Assembly (NCBI GenBank): GCA_022446985.1
Contig: JAKVBD010000036.1
Span: 1 to 54,305, forward strand
DNA length: 54,305 nt
Direction: 5' to 3'
From: Lentisphaerales bacterium
GTDB taxonomy: Bacteria; Verrucomicrobiota; Lentisphaeria; Lentisphaerales; Lentisphaeraceae
Shown: positions 1 to 9,329 of the stretch, in pieces
Position numbering within the stretch: position 1 is the stretch's first letter
Layout of the letters: each line of letters starts with the position of its first letter
Position numbers and translations under genes: made by a program
Notes under the pieces: generated by a model
What the model saw: the letters and a program-made list of their open reading frames with translations, nothing else
What the model was told of the DNA's origin: nothing
Database searches by the model: none

Positions 1-78
1 TCGACGATAAATTCAAAATCAAAAATGAGTGAGAGTTATTGGCAATCAAGATATTATAAAAATCCGGTCAGACACTAC

Positions 79-336
79 TTAGTTTAAAGTCGCTCGTAAA
101 AATAGGAAAGACAAAGCCGTTTTTTTATAAACTAAAATAACTTTGATTTTACGCCTCAATGCTTTGCTCATTACGATAGTTTGAGAATAAAGGATATCTC
201 TACTTTTCGAATACATAAAAATGTTCGCTGATTGTGCGCTTGCCTTTAGAACCCTGGCCAAAGCACTGACACTTTCAATTTTCTTACCATATTTTGGGCG
301 ACGCCCACGACCCTTTTTTACCTTCTGGCTATTCAT
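79..336 (-). pseudogene. Remnant of a DDE transposase
   Basis: This open stretch of about 85 codons carries a basic motif GRGRRPKYGKKI followed by a poorly conserved beta-strand-rich region. That pattern resembles the middle of IS4/IS701-like DDE transposases (a GRGRPRKYG-type motif followed by strands around the second catalytic Asp). The reading frame stays open upstream of the first ATG, on the minus strand, for at least another 15 codons. The fragment is therefore an internal piece rather than a real small gene. No terminal inverted repeats or complete catalytic triad are visible. It is best read as a decayed insertion-sequence fragment; the family assignment is tentative. Confidence 0.45.
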
Positions 337-959
337 ATAGTGAAGAATTGATTCGTAAACGACTAAAAATGTGGATTGAATTTTTTTGTAACAGCACGGA
401 CTCCATCGACCTGAGCTTTTACACCAAACCAGGAGAAACTGGAATATTTCATAATTTAACTATGTTAACTAACTGATAATGATATGGTTATAATGGTTTT
501 CAAGTGAAGATAAATGTGGTTTGAATGGCCACGAAGTGTTTCTTATAAAAAATTTATAATTGAATTAAATGAACGTCGCCTGAGGCAAATGTCGGGCTAC
601 TTTGAGTTTGAAGTTGCTAAAAATCCTCTTAGAGGAACAGAGGATATGTAGGGGCTGCCTACGGGAACACTAGGCACTGGTTAGGTAAGATTTCGAATTT
701 TGGTTCTTTAGTAGACTCCCAAATATAAAGTTTATATTTTTTAAGGAAGAACTAATATGAGGCTGTTATTGGTGGTCTCAAAAACGGGCAAAGTTTAGTT
801 TCATATAATACCCAATTTATTTAATTATCAAAAAGGGCATGAGTTGATTAACCTGACAATTCTTGCCAAAAAAGTATATAAATGGTGTTTAGATTGAAAG
901 AGTTTTCTTCATTCTAGTGAATACTTATTGTGAACATTTAAATAAATAATGCGTGTTTT
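337..959. other. Gene-free stretch, probably decayed DNA
   Basis: About 620 bases without a supportable gene. The plus-strand open frame across 294-476 has no recognisable product and overlaps the transposase remnant on the other strand. A good-looking Shine-Dalgarno near 745 precedes only a 13-codon frame. I see no promoter I would trust for the gene starting at 960. The stretch looks like relics left around an old insertion. Confidence 0.5.
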
Positions 960-2429
960 ATGAAAAAAAGTGTATTAGCTGTTGCTGGCAGCTTTCTTCT
1001 TAGTCTGACTTCACTGCAAGCAGATGTAAAACTTTCTGGATTATATTCAGATAATGCGGTAATTCAGCGAAATGCTCCTGTTAAGGTCTGGGGCTGGGCT
1101 GATCCCTTAGAGAAGGTGACTGTTAACTTTGTAAATAAGTCTCTTTCGACAGAGGCGGATGCGGAAGGTAATTGGTCTGTGACTTTCCCTGCTCAAAAAG
1201 CCGGTGGGCCTCACAGCATGACCGTTAGAGGCAAGAATGCTTTAACAAGAACTAATCTTATGTTTGGAGAAGTCTGGGTTTGTTCAGGACAGTCAAATAT
1301 GCAGTGGAGTGTACGACAGTCTGTAGATGGCGATCTTGAGGTTGCTTTGGCGAAAGATAAAGATTTACGAATCGTTACTGTTGGAAACATCGGTTCGCAA
1401 ACACCACAGAAGGATATTGATGGGAAATGGTCTGTTGCCACAGGTGAAGAGCTTAGCAATTTTTCAGCAGTTGGATACTATTTTGGGCGTGAATTACGAC
1501 GTGCTTTAGGTGTTCCAGTTGGTTTAATTGATAATGCTTGGGGTGGTTCAGCTTGTGAAGCTTGGGTACCCAGAGATGTTTTGAAATCTGATGAACGAAA
1601 TATACCATATGTTGAAAACTTCGCTAAGACCGTAGCTAATTACGATGAAGATAAGTTGATGGCGGCTTACAATAAAAAGTTTGAGAAATGGAAGGCTGAT
1701 TCAAAAGCAGCTAGAGAGGCTGGTAAACCTGTACCACGAGCTCCAAGAAAACCACGTGATCCGCGTTATGGACAACACCGTCCGGCAAATCTTTGGAATG
1801 CCAGAATAAGTCCTCTTTTAGGATATGGGATTAAAGGCGCGATTTGGTATCAAGGCGAAACCAATACTAATGGACGTTCATATAATTACCGTTACCTGTT
1901 GCCAATGATGATTAAGACCTGGCGTCAAAACTGGAATTCCGGAGAGTTTTCTTTTTATTGGTCACAGTTAGCAGACTTTGCAAAGTCTAAAGATAAAGAT
2001 GGCATCAGTCCATGGGCTGAAATGCGTGAATCTATGACAGCTGCTATGCAATCAACGCCCAAAACCGGGCAGGCTGTGATAACTGATTTGGGGGAAGACT
2101 TTGACATTCATCCACGCCGTAAACTTGAAGTCGCTCAGCGTCTTGTTCGTTGGGCTTTAGTCAAAGATTATGGTCTTGAACTTACTTACAGTAGCCCAAT
2201 GTACAAAAGTCATGAGGTTAAGGGGAGTAAAATCATCATTACCCTGGATCAAGACGTTAAGACTTTGGATGTTAGAGAAGTTCTTGGTTTTACAATTGCC
2301 GGCGAAGATCAAAAGTTTGTTGATGCAAAGGCTAAGATCAAGAAGAACGTAATTGAAGTTTGGAGTGACTCTGTTTCTAAACCTGTAGCTGTACGTTATG
2401 CTTGGCAGGGAACCCAGTTAGTAATGTAA
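960..2429 (+). CDS. Sialate O-acetylesterase (SASA family)
   Basis: Predicted secreted esterase of 489 aa that removes O-acetyl groups from sialic acids or similar acetylated sugars. A Sec signal peptide covers about residues 1-21 (MKKSVLAVAG start, LQA-D cleavage). The family signature GQSNM lies at 110-114, giving a nucleophilic Ser112. A conserved WYQGETN block follows near 297, and a late Asp/His pair in the DIHP motif near residue 382 completes the SGNH-type triad. The N-terminal 100 residues form the usual beta-sandwich preceding the catalytic domain. Length is normal for the family. It stands alone, with its own terminator just downstream. The sulfatase at 7.6 kb suggests a shared theme of polysaccharide or glycoprotein decoration removal, though the two are not in one operon. 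Exact substrate is not deducible. Confidence 0.88.
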   Translation: MKKSVLAVAGSFLLSLTSLQADVKLSGLYSDNAVIQRNAPVKVWGWADPLEKVTVNFVNKSLSTEADAEGNWSVTFPAQKAGGPHSMTVRGKNALTRTNLMFGEVWVCSGQSNMQWSVRQSVDGDLEVALAKDKDLRIVTVGNIGSQTPQKDIDGKWSVATGEELSNFSAVGYYFGRELRRALGVPVGLIDNAWGGSACEAWVPRDVLKSDERNIPYVENFAKTVANYDEDKLMAAYNKKFEKWKADSKAAREAGKPVPRAPRKPRDPRYGQHRPANLWNARISPLLGYGIKGAIWYQGETNTNGRSYNYRYLLPMMIKTWRQNWNSGEFSFYWSQLADFAKSKDKDGISPWAEMRESMTAAMQSTPKTGQAVITDLGEDFDIHPRRKLEVAQRLVRWALVKDYGLELTYSSPMYKSHEVKGSKIIITLDQDVKTLDVREVLGFTIAGEDQKFVDAKAKIKKNVIEVWSDSVSKPVAVRYAWQGTQLVM

Positions 2430-2502
2430 TCAGTAAAATTGATTTACCACTGACGCCATTTAGAACAGATAAGTGGAAGCTTAGTTCAGAGTAACTAAAA
2501 AT

Positions 2503-2530
2503 GGGCTGTATTTATACGTACAGCCCTTTT
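2503..2530 (+). terminator. Rho-independent terminator of the esterase
   Basis: A perfect 8-bp stem (GGGCTGTA at 2503-2510, TACAGCCC at 2519-2526) with an 8-nt loop is followed directly by TTTT. A short A-run precedes it, so it may also act weakly on the minus strand. Confidence 0.7.
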
Positions 2531-2657
2531 GTAAATACCTAATAGCTTTAATGCTCTTTATAGATCCACAAGAAGAGATCTTAGCGAAGAGAATTATGAG
2601 GCCTTCCGGGAAGATTGCTGAAGATATAAGCCTCTAGGATCATGAAGCTAAATAGAT

Positions 2658-2692
2658 AAAAAAAATGCCTTAGTACAGATCTGTACTAAGGC
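2658..2692 (-). terminator. Terminator of gnd, 26-bp perfect palindrome
   Basis: Positions 2667-2692 are a perfect 26-bp palindrome with half-site GCCTTAGTACAGA. On the minus strand it is followed at once by eight T residues (2665-2658). It lies about 55 bases past the gnd stop. A second small hairpin (GAGGTAA/TTACCTC, about 2703-2723) sits between the two. Confidence 0.8.
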
Positions 2693-2747
2693 TGTACGAG
2701 AAGGAGGTAATTTCATTTACCTCACTACTCGATTCAATGACTAACGA

Positions 2748-4196
2748 TTAAACGTCGTAAGTCGTAGAAGAAACATCACCACCGCGTCCTGTCCAGTTTG
2801 TGTGGAAGAACTCGCCACGTGGCTTGTCAATTCTTTCGTAAGTGTGAGCACCGAAGTAGTCTCTCTGAGCCTGAAGAAGGTTAGCAGGAAGAACTGCGCT
2901 TCTGTAACCGTCGTAGAAACTTAGAGCAGTTGAGAAACATGGAGTCGGTACACCAAGTTCAACAGCAGTAGCTACAGTTTTTCTCCAACCCTGCTGAGCG
3001 CTGTGGATTGCGTCCTTAAAGAAATCATCTAGAAGTAGGTTCTCAAGAGTTGGGTTCTTATCGAAAGCTTCTTTGATGTTACCTAGGAATACACTGCGGA
3101 TGATACAACCACCACGCCACATAAGAGCGATAGCACCGTAGTTAAGGTCCCAACCGTACTCTTTAGAAGCTTCCTGTAGAAGCATGTAACCTTGAGCGTA
3201 AGAAATGATTTTAGAAGCGTAAAGAGCCTGTTCGATAGCATCAACAAGTTCTTGCTTGTCACCAGTGAACTCAATACCAGGACCTTCTAGAACTTTAGAA
3301 GCAGCTACACGCTGTTCTTTCTGAGCTGAAAGACAACGAGCGAATACAGATTCGCCGATAAGAGTAAGAGGCATACCAAGATCTAGAGCGTTAATTCCAG
3401 TCCATTTACCTGTACCTTTCTGGCCGGCAGTATCAAGGATCTTGTCGATTAGGTGAGTACCGTCTTCTTCTTTATAAGCAAGAATGTCAGTACTGATTTC
3501 CATAAGGTAACTGTCTAGAACGCCAGTGTTCCATTTTTTGAAAATTTCGTGCATCTCGTCGTTTGAGAAACCTGCAGATTTTAGAAGCTGGTAAGCTTCA
3601 CAGATAAGCTGCATATCACCATACTCGATACCATTGTGAACCATTTTTACGTAGTGTCCGGCACCGCCGTTACCAACCCAGTCACAACAAGGGGAACCAT
3701 CTTCAACTTTAGCTGAAATCGCCTGGAAGATTGGTTTTACTGAAGGCCATGCATCTGGAGATCCACCTGGCATGATTGAAGGACCTTTACGAGCACCTTC
3801 TTCACCGCCAGAAACACCAGAACCGATGTAGTTAAGACCTTTTTCAGCGAGAGCTTTAGTGCGTCTCTCAGAGTCAGTGTAAAGTGAGTTACCGCCGTCG
3901 ATAATGATGTCACCTTCTTCTAGGTGCGGTGCAACCATGTCGATAAATTTATCGACAACTTCGCCGGCTTTAACCATAAGCATAACGCGACGTGGAGTTT
4001 TAAGATTGCTAACGAATTCTTCAATTGAGTGAGTACCGATAACGTTACTGCCTTTTGCAGCACCATTCATGAAGTCGTCAACTTTGGAAGTAGTTCTGTT
4101 GAAAACGGCAACTGTGTAGCCATTGTCATTCATATTCATTACCAGGTTCTGACCCATAACGGCCAAACCGATAAGACCTATATCTGCTTTTGACAT
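2748..4196 (-). CDS. gnd: 6-phosphogluconate dehydrogenase, decarboxylating
   Basis: 482 aa, the usual length. It oxidises and decarboxylates 6-phosphogluconate to ribulose 5-phosphate with NADP in the oxidative pentose phosphate pathway. The N-terminal Rossmann motif GLAVMGQN is at residues 10-17. The substrate loop [16 protein letters not shown] and the catalytic lysine/asparagine block [16 protein letters not shown] (near residue 183) are intact. The C-terminal helical domain is complete. Start: ATG at 4196 preceded by AGAAGAGA. The gene is monocistronic, with a strong sigma-70-like promoter about 50 bases upstream and a strong terminator downstream. No zwf or pgl is in the window. Confidence 0.97.
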   Translation of the reverse strand: MSKADIGLIGLAVMGQNLVMNMNDNGYTVAVFNRTTSKVDDFMNGAAKGSNVIGTHSIEEFVSNLKTPRRVMLMVKAGEVVDKFIDMVAPHLEEGDIIIDGGNSLYTDSERRTKALAEKGLNYIGSGVSGGEEGARKGPSIMPGGSPDAWPSVKPIFQAISAKVEDGSPCCDWVGNGGAGHYVKMVHNGIEYGDMQLICEAYQLLKSAGFSNDEMHEIFKKWNTGVLDSYLMEISTDILAYKEEDGTHLIDKILDTAGQKGTGKWTGINALDLGMPLTLIGESVFARCLSAQKEQRVAASKVLEGPGIEFTGDKQELVDAIEQALYASKIISYAQGYMLLQEASKEYGWDLNYGAIALMWRGGCIIRSVFLGNIKEAFDKNPTLENLLLDDFFKDAIHSAQQGWRKTVATAVELGVPTPCFSTALSFYDGYRSAVLPANLLQAQRDYFGAHTYERIDKPRGEFFHTNWTGRGGDVSSTTYDV

Positions 4197-4246
4197 AGAG
4201 TAATCTCTTCTTTTTAATATTTCATAGTGTGGTTTTTTGGTGCCAT

Positions 4247-4275
4247 ATTAGAACATCACTTCAGACTCCTGTCAA
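4247..4275 (-). promoter_or_regulatory. Sigma-70-like promoter of gnd
   Basis: Read on the minus strand: a consensus -35 TTGACA (4275-4270), a 17-nt spacer, then TCTAAT (4252-4247), a 5 of 6 match to TATAAT. The predicted transcript would start about 45 bases before the gnd ATG. The rest of the 4276-4541 gap shows nothing I can name. Confidence 0.7.
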
Positions 4276-4541
4276 AGATAAAATTGTTTTTAGTCAAATT
4301 ATATACAATTGGGCATATTTGCCTATATTTGTAAGTTGTTGATTTTGAGTATTGCTTAGAGCGGCTAATTGTATTTTTGAGCAAAAGCCTAGGCATAAAA
4401 ATATTTGTCATATTTTCAATTTAGAGGCATTTCGGAGGGATGCGGGAGATGATGACTTTAAAAGTCAGGCTTCAGTCATTCATGTTTTGTCGATAGCGAT
4501 CGGCAATGGAAGGTACCGTAATTATCTTTAGACAGAGCTTT

Positions 4542-4931
4542 TTAAGCTACGATTCTGCTTCCCAGTAGAAAAATACACAAAAGTGCAATGGCGAAGGTCA
4601 AAATCTTTTCAGAGTTAAACCAGCGAACAGCGCGTATTTTGAGTGCAGCATGGCCAATTTTTTCTATATCCTCCAGATAGAACTCTACAGCAAGGTCATC
4701 ATTTGGCTTGATAATCTGCTCATCCAAAAAGAAGGTTTTATAACCAATGAATTTAGAGTCTGTCCCAAATAATCGTAATTCTACAGTTCTGAGTTCATAA
4801 CTTAGTTTTGCATCGTTTTGAATGATGCATTGTAAGAGGTGTTCATTTAATGCTTTTTGTTGAATTACAAAATTGGATGTACTGAGCTGTTCCGAGTCAT
4901 TGTCTATCAAAATCTTATGAACTGTAAGCAA
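4542..4931 (-). CDS. Hypothetical protein with C-terminal membrane anchor
   Basis: A 129-residue protein I do not recognise. The body is soluble and rich in charged residues and beta-strand-like stretches (for example LSYELRTVELRLFG). The last 20 residues (ILTFAIALLCIFLLGSRIVA) form one hydrophobic helix, so it may be tail-anchored with its body in the cytoplasm. The start is TTG at 4931: a near-perfect Shine-Dalgarno AGGAGGGG (4946-4939) lies 7 nt upstream, which decides the start. It is divergent from the riboswitch-metE unit and has no partner on its strand nearby. Function cannot be stated. Confidence 0.6.
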   Translation of the reverse strand: MLTVHKILIDNDSEQLSTSNFVIQQKALNEHLLQCIIQNDAKLSYELRTVELRLFGTDSKFIGYKTFFLDEQIIKPNDDLAVEFYLEDIEKIGHAALKIRAVRWFNSEKILTFAIALLCIFLLGSRIVA

Positions 4932-5033
4932 AAGAAAACCCCTCCTAAATTTTCCAGATTTTAAATAATATTACCAACCTGCCAATTTAAAAAGTTTTCG
5001 ATAAAAGTGGATTTGTTTTGAGAAGAATCTCTT

Positions 5034-5067
5034 GATATATTCATTAATTCGAATATATGAATATATC
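5034..5067. promoter_or_regulatory. Inverted repeat before the metE riboswitch
   Basis: Perfect 11-bp arms (GATATATTCAT at 5034-5044, ATGAATATATC at 5057-5067) separated by 12 bases. It lies immediately before the riboswitch aptamer, where the promoter or an operator is expected. It could be a binding site for a dimeric regulator of methionine genes or simply an AT-rich promoter. No regulator gene is adjacent. Confidence 0.35.
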
Positions 5068-5190
5068 TTCGGGTGGAATTAGGTGAAAATCCTGAGCTGA
5101 CGCGCAACTGTGAGAGTTTTTAAAGCTTAAGCCAGATCTTCCCGACCATACTATGTTCGCGTTTAACTAATGGTCAGATGGGTCCCGGAG
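5068..5190 (+). promoter_or_regulatory. Cobalamin riboswitch upstream of metE
   Basis: The core of a cobalamin aptamer is visible: GGTGAAAATCCTGAGCTG (5082-5099), then CGCGCAACTGTGAG, and the 3' block AAGCCAGATCTTCCCGACC. TCGGG (5069-5073) can pair with CCCGA (5141-5145) to close the core. Downstream, GACCAT (5144-5149) and ATGGTC (5170-5175) form the regulatory hairpin. Its loop CGCGT (5158-5162) is exactly complementary to ACGCG (5100-5104) in the aptamer, giving the expected kissing-loop contact. The peripheral arms look short. There is no T-run after the hairpin, so control may act on translation. Logic: B12 sufficiency represses the B12-independent methionine synthase. Confidence 0.85.
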
Positions 5191-5219
5191 TTCATTTAAA
5201 CTTAATTTAAAGGTAGAAA

Positions 5220-7484
5220 ATGAATTCTATTAAAATTCACAACTTGGGTTATCCCAGAATTGGCAAGAATCGAGAATTGAAAAAGGCTGTCGAGGCTTAT
5301 TGGAAAGCTGAAAGTACAGAAGCGGAATTGCAGGAGGTGGCAAGCCAACTTCGTCAGGCGCAGTGGCAGGCGCAGAGTCAACTGGATTATATGCCGGTTA
5401 ATGATTTTAGTTTATATGATCAGATGCTCGATATGAGTTTTCTTCTGGGAGTAGTTCCTGAAAGAATTAGGGATTCTTCCTCAACAGAGTTGGAGAAGTA
5501 CTTTGCTACAGCTCGTGGAAATAGTTGTTCTTGTGCTTCAGAAATGACGAAGTGGTTTAATACGAATTATCACTACATTGTACCTGAAATATCTGATGCC
5601 ACCGAATTTAAGATTTCATCAACAAAGATTTTTGATGAATTTCGACAAGCTTCAACAAGCAAGGCCCGTCCGGTTATAATCGGTCCAGTGACATATTTGG
5701 CTTTATCTGCAACAGAAAAAGATGTGGATTATTTGAAGTACCTGTCTCAAATTCTGCCAGTATATGTAGAGATTTTAAGCCGTTTAGCAGATAGTGGCGC
5801 AGAATGGGTACAGATAGATGAACCTATTTTCAGTTTGGATCTCTCAGTGGAGCAAAGGCAGGCTTTGATTGAGACTTATGAAAAGTTGTCTGTTGCGGGG
5901 CCTAAGGTTTTACTGGTAAATTACTTTGGAGAACTTGGCGAGAATTTAGAGTTATTCTTTAGTTTACCTGTTCATGGATTCCATATAGATGCAGTTGAAG
6001 CTCCGGCAGAGGTTGGTAAAGCTGTCGACTTTCTACCTCAAGGTGCCATCCTTTCTCTTGGTGTACTCGACGGTAAGAATATTTGGCGCAGTGATTACCG
6101 GCAAATACTTGATCTAGTAAAGCCAGTTGTAGATGTACTTGGTACTGTATGGCTGGCACCGAGTTGCTCGCTACTGCATGTCCCACATTCACTCGAGGGG
6201 GAGAGCAAATTAGATTCAGAGATTAAGTCCTGGTTGGCATTTGCGGATGAAAAGTTACAAGAGCTTTGCGATATAAAAGATCTTCTTACAAATAAATTGG
6301 GTTGTGATCACATTTTATTTGATAATCAGCAAGTCATTAAATCTAAGCAGATCCATGAAAAGGTTGTAGTTGAGAGGGTAAGGAGAGAGCAACAGAAATT
6401 ACAAAGACAGGACTTTGAGCGTCAAGCTTCTTTTGAAGAACGTCAAAAAAGTCAACAGCTGAAGCTACAATTACCACTTTTACCAACAACTACTATAGGT
6501 TCATTTCCACAAACGAAAGAGATTCGTCAGAACCGTGCTGCCTTCAAAAAAGGGAAAAAAACTTATGAACAGTACGAGGCCTTTCTTAAGCAGGAAGTTT
6601 GTTCAGTTATCGAACAGCAAATAGAAATAGGCTTAGATATTTTGGTTCATGGTGAACCAGAAAGAAATGACATGGTTGAATACTTTGGCGAGCAATTGGA
6701 AGGATTTACTTTCACGGCTAATGGCTGGGTTCAGAGTTATGGCAGTCGTTGTGTTAAGCCACCAATAATTTTTGGTGATGTGTGGAGGCCGGAACCGATG
6801 ACAGTTAAATGGAGCCAACTAGCTCAGGAAATCGCTGGTGATAAACCGATGAAGGGGATGCTGACCGGGCCGGTGACGATGTTGAAATGGAGCTTTGTTA
6901 GGAATGACATATCACTTAGTGACGTTGCACAGCAGATTGGCCTGGCATTGAGGCAGGAAATACTTGACTTAGAAAGTGCCGGAATAGAAATTATTCAGGT
7001 AGATGAACCGGCAATACGTGAAGGCTTGCCACTGAAGAATGATCAGAAAGATAACTATTTAGATTGGGCTGTCGATGCATTTAAATTAAGCACTTCTGGA
7101 GTGAATGATTCGACCCAGATTCACACTCATATGTGCTACTCAGACTTCAATGAAATAATAGAAGCGGTAGCAGCTTTAGATGCAGACGTTATTTCAGTTG
7201 AGACATCCCGTTCTCAGCAGGCTTTGTTGAATGTCTTTAAAGAATTCCGATATCCTAATGAAATCGGTCCAGGAGTATACGATATACATTCTCCACGGAT
7301 TCCTTCAGTGGAAGAAATAAAGGCCAGTATAGAAGCGGCTCTTAACTATGTTGATGCAGAAAGGCTTTGGGTTAATCCGGATTGTGGCTTGAAGACCAGA
7401 GCTTGGCCAGAGACCAAAGCAGCTTTGCTAAATATGATTGAGGCGACTCAAAAAGTTAGAGAAGAACTTAAGGTTTTAGTCTAA
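5220..7484 (+). CDS. metE: Cobalamin-independent methionine synthase
   Basis: 754 aa, the full family length. It transfers the methyl group of 5-methyltetrahydropteroyl-polyglutamate to homocysteine in the last step of methionine synthesis, without B12. Both (beta/alpha)8 barrels are present. The C-terminal zinc site is intact: HMC motif (IHTHMCYSDF, about residues 635-637), the Glu of ISVETSRS (near 660) and the Cys of NPDCGLKTR (near 721). The N-terminal KxNxE-like start (GYPRIGKNRELKKAVE) is canonical. Preceded by AAAGGTAG as ribosome site and by a cobalamin riboswitch. The riboswitch implies the genome also has a B12-dependent MetH and obtains or makes cobalamin. Single-gene transcript, probably ended by the hairpin at 7494. 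Confidence 0.97.
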   Translation: MNSIKIHNLGYPRIGKNRELKKAVEAYWKAESTEAELQEVASQLRQAQWQAQSQLDYMPVNDFSLYDQMLDMSFLLGVVPERIRDSSSTELEKYFATARGNSCSCASEMTKWFNTNYHYIVPEISDATEFKISSTKIFDEFRQASTSKARPVIIGPVTYLALSATEKDVDYLKYLSQILPVYVEILSRLADSGAEWVQIDEPIFSLDLSVEQRQALIETYEKLSVAGPKVLLVNYFGELGENLELFFSLPVHGFHIDAVEAPAEVGKAVDFLPQGAILSLGVLDGKNIWRSDYRQILDLVKPVVDVLGTVWLAPSCSLLHVPHSLEGESKLDSEIKSWLAFADEKLQELCDIKDLLTNKLGCDHILFDNQQVIKSKQIHEKVVVERVRREQQKLQRQDFERQASFEERQKSQQLKLQLPLLPTTTIGSFPQTKEIRQNRAAFKKGKKTYEQYEAFLKQEVCSVIEQQIEIGLDILVHGEPERNDMVEYFGEQLEGFTFTANGWVQSYGSRCVKPPIIFGDVWRPEPMTVKWSQLAQEIAGDKPMKGMLTGPVTMLKWSFVRNDISLSDVAQQIGLALRQEILDLESAGIEIIQVDEPAIREGLPLKNDQKDNYLDWAVDAFKLSTSGVNDSTQIHTHMCYSDFNEIIEAVAALDADVISVETSRSQQALLNVFKEFRYPNEIGPGVYDIHSPRIPSVEEIKASIEAALNYVDAERLWVNPDCGLKTRAWPETKAALLNMIEATQKVREELKVLV

Positions 7485-7493
7485 AAACTGTAG

Positions 7494-7517
7494 GCTCTCT
7501 GCTCTAGGGCAGGGAGC
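7494..7517 (+). terminator. Probable metE terminator hairpin
   Basis: A 9-bp stem with one G-U pair (GCTCTCTGC at 7494-7502, GCAGGGAGC at 7509-7517) sits 10 bases after the metE stop. Only a weak T-stretch (TTAAGATATAT) follows, so termination may be inefficient or Rho-assisted. Confidence 0.45.
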
Positions 7518-7638
7518 TTAAGATATATCATTTGCTACAGATAAAAGAGTATATCATTTTTTTTTAGTTTTGATGTTTCGTATAATATGTCTTCTGTCGT
7601 GTAAACAATTAATACAGCATGAAATTGTGGAGTTATTA

Positions 7639-9189
7639 ATGAATAGACGTGAATACTTAAAACTAAAAGCCGGAGCTTTATTTTCGGTTGCCTTTGCAGG
7701 CTCCGGAGTTGCTAAAGTCAACTCAAAAGAACGACCAAACCTTTTGGTTATTATGACTGATGAACACAACTTTAGAACTCTTGGCTGTTACCGCAAAACT
7801 CTTTCTAAAGAGCAGGCAGAGATCTGGGGAGAAGGGAACATTGTCGAAACTCCACATATTGATGCATTAGCAGAAAAAGGTGCTTTATGCACTAATTTCT
7901 ATGCGACTTCTCCTGTATGTTCACCAGCTCGTGGGTCTTTCATGAGTGGACTTTATCCGCAAAACACTCCAGTCTTGAATAATGATATTCCGATGGGCGA
8001 TGAAGTCACAACATTTGCCACAATTCTAGGAGAACAGGGGTATGCCACTGGTTACTCAGGTAAGTGGCACCTTGATGGCCATGGAAAACCGCAATGGGGC
8101 CCCAAGCGTCAGTTCGGCTTTGACGATAATCGTTTCATGTTTAATCGTGGTCATTGGAAAGTGTTGGAAGATACACCTGAGGGCCCAAAGGTGAAGACAG
8201 ATAAAAAGGGCAAGCCTACGTATGATATTTCCGGAGCGACAGAAAAAACTTTTACGACTGATTGGCTGGCAGATAAAACCGTCGAATTTATTAAAAAACA
8301 TAAAGATGAGCAGTTCTGTTATATGGTTAGTATTCCTGACCCACATGGGCCGGATAAAGTACGAGCGCCGTATGACACTATGTATAAACATATGAAATTT
8401 AAAAAGCCACATACTGCCAATAAATCACAGGAAGGTGTGCCGAGTTGGGCCAGACCTAAAAAAGGCGGAGCGGACGACAGTCAGTACTTTGGAATGATTA
8501 AGTGTATCGATGACAACGTCAAGAAAATCATGGATTCACTCGAAGAAAATGGCGTTTTGGAAAATACCGTAGTCGTCTTTACTTCAGATCATGGAGATCT
8601 GCGTGGAGAGCATGGCCGTCAAAATAAAGGGACAGTTTTAGAGGCATCAGCAAAAGTGCCTTTTATTGTTCGTTATCCGGAGAAAGTTAAGCCAGGCAGC
8701 AAAGTTAAAGAAGCTCTTGGTGGAGTTGATTTCCTGCCAACAATTTTAGGATTGATGGAAGTCCCGACAAATGGCAAAGAAGAGGGGAGAGATGCCTCTG
8801 GATTGTTTGTGGATAACAAGGAGAAGGGTTGGACCGATGTCGCGGTAATTCGCGGAACTAAGAGCTTTAACTGGGTATCTGCCATCTCAGAAAGGTATAA
8901 ACTGGTTCTTTCTCCACAAGATGAGCCTTGGCTGATTGATAAAGTTCGGGATCCAGACGAACTTAAAAACTTCTGTAATAATCCGGAATACCGCAGCATA
9001 GTTCGTAGACTTGGTAAGGAAATGTTGAATTATCACAAAGCTTTCAATGACCCGAGTGTCAAAGTTTCGAAGATGACTTACGATTTAAATTGGGCAGTAG
9101 GTGACACAGGTGCTTACGATCCTTCTGGTGCCCCGAAAGTAAAAGTAGAAAAAACAGCAAGCAGCAAAAAGAAGAAAAAGAAAATTTAA
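7639..9189 (+). CDS. Sulfatase with twin-arginine signal
   Basis: A type I formylglycine-dependent sulfatase of about 516 aa that hydrolyses a sulfate ester, probably on a marine polysaccharide. The metal-binding start NLLVIMTDEHN is followed by the maturation motif CSPAR, with the cysteine at residue 94 destined to become formylglycine. The late motif SDHGDLRGEHG supplies further metal ligands. I chose ATG 7639 over the ATG at 7570. GGAG lies 7 nt before it, and the protein then begins MNRREYLKLKAGA, a twin-arginine-like export signal. The C-terminus is an odd lysine-rich tail (SSKKKKKKI). No anaerobic or FGE-type maturase is nearby. Substrate specificity is unknown. Confidence 0.9.
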   Translation: MNRREYLKLKAGALFSVAFAGSGVAKVNSKERPNLLVIMTDEHNFRTLGCYRKTLSKEQAEIWGEGNIVETPHIDALAEKGALCTNFYATSPVCSPARGSFMSGLYPQNTPVLNNDIPMGDEVTTFATILGEQGYATGYSGKWHLDGHGKPQWGPKRQFGFDDNRFMFNRGHWKVLEDTPEGPKVKTDKKGKPTYDISGATEKTFTTDWLADKTVEFIKKHKDEQFCYMVSIPDPHGPDKVRAPYDTMYKHMKFKKPHTANKSQEGVPSWARPKKGGADDSQYFGMIKCIDDNVKKIMDSLEENGVLENTVVVFTSDHGDLRGEHGRQNKGTVLEASAKVPFIVRYPEKVKPGSKVKEALGGVDFLPTILGLMEVPTNGKEEGRDASGLFVDNKEKGWTDVAVIRGTKSFNWVSAISERYKLVLSPQDEPWLIDKVRDPDELKNFCNNPEYRSIVRRLGKEMLNYHKAFNDPSVKVSKMTYDLNWAVGDTGAYDPSGAPKVKVEKTASSKKKKKKI

Positions 9190-9329
9190 CTTTAAGATTT
9201 TAAAACCACGAAGTGTGGATGCTTGAGAAGAAGGACTTAGTGGTTAATTAATTCCCTAGACTTAATTTTTCTTGTATAAACGGTCAAAGATATTATCTGT
9301 TTGGGCATGAACCTGAATGGAGAAGACAT

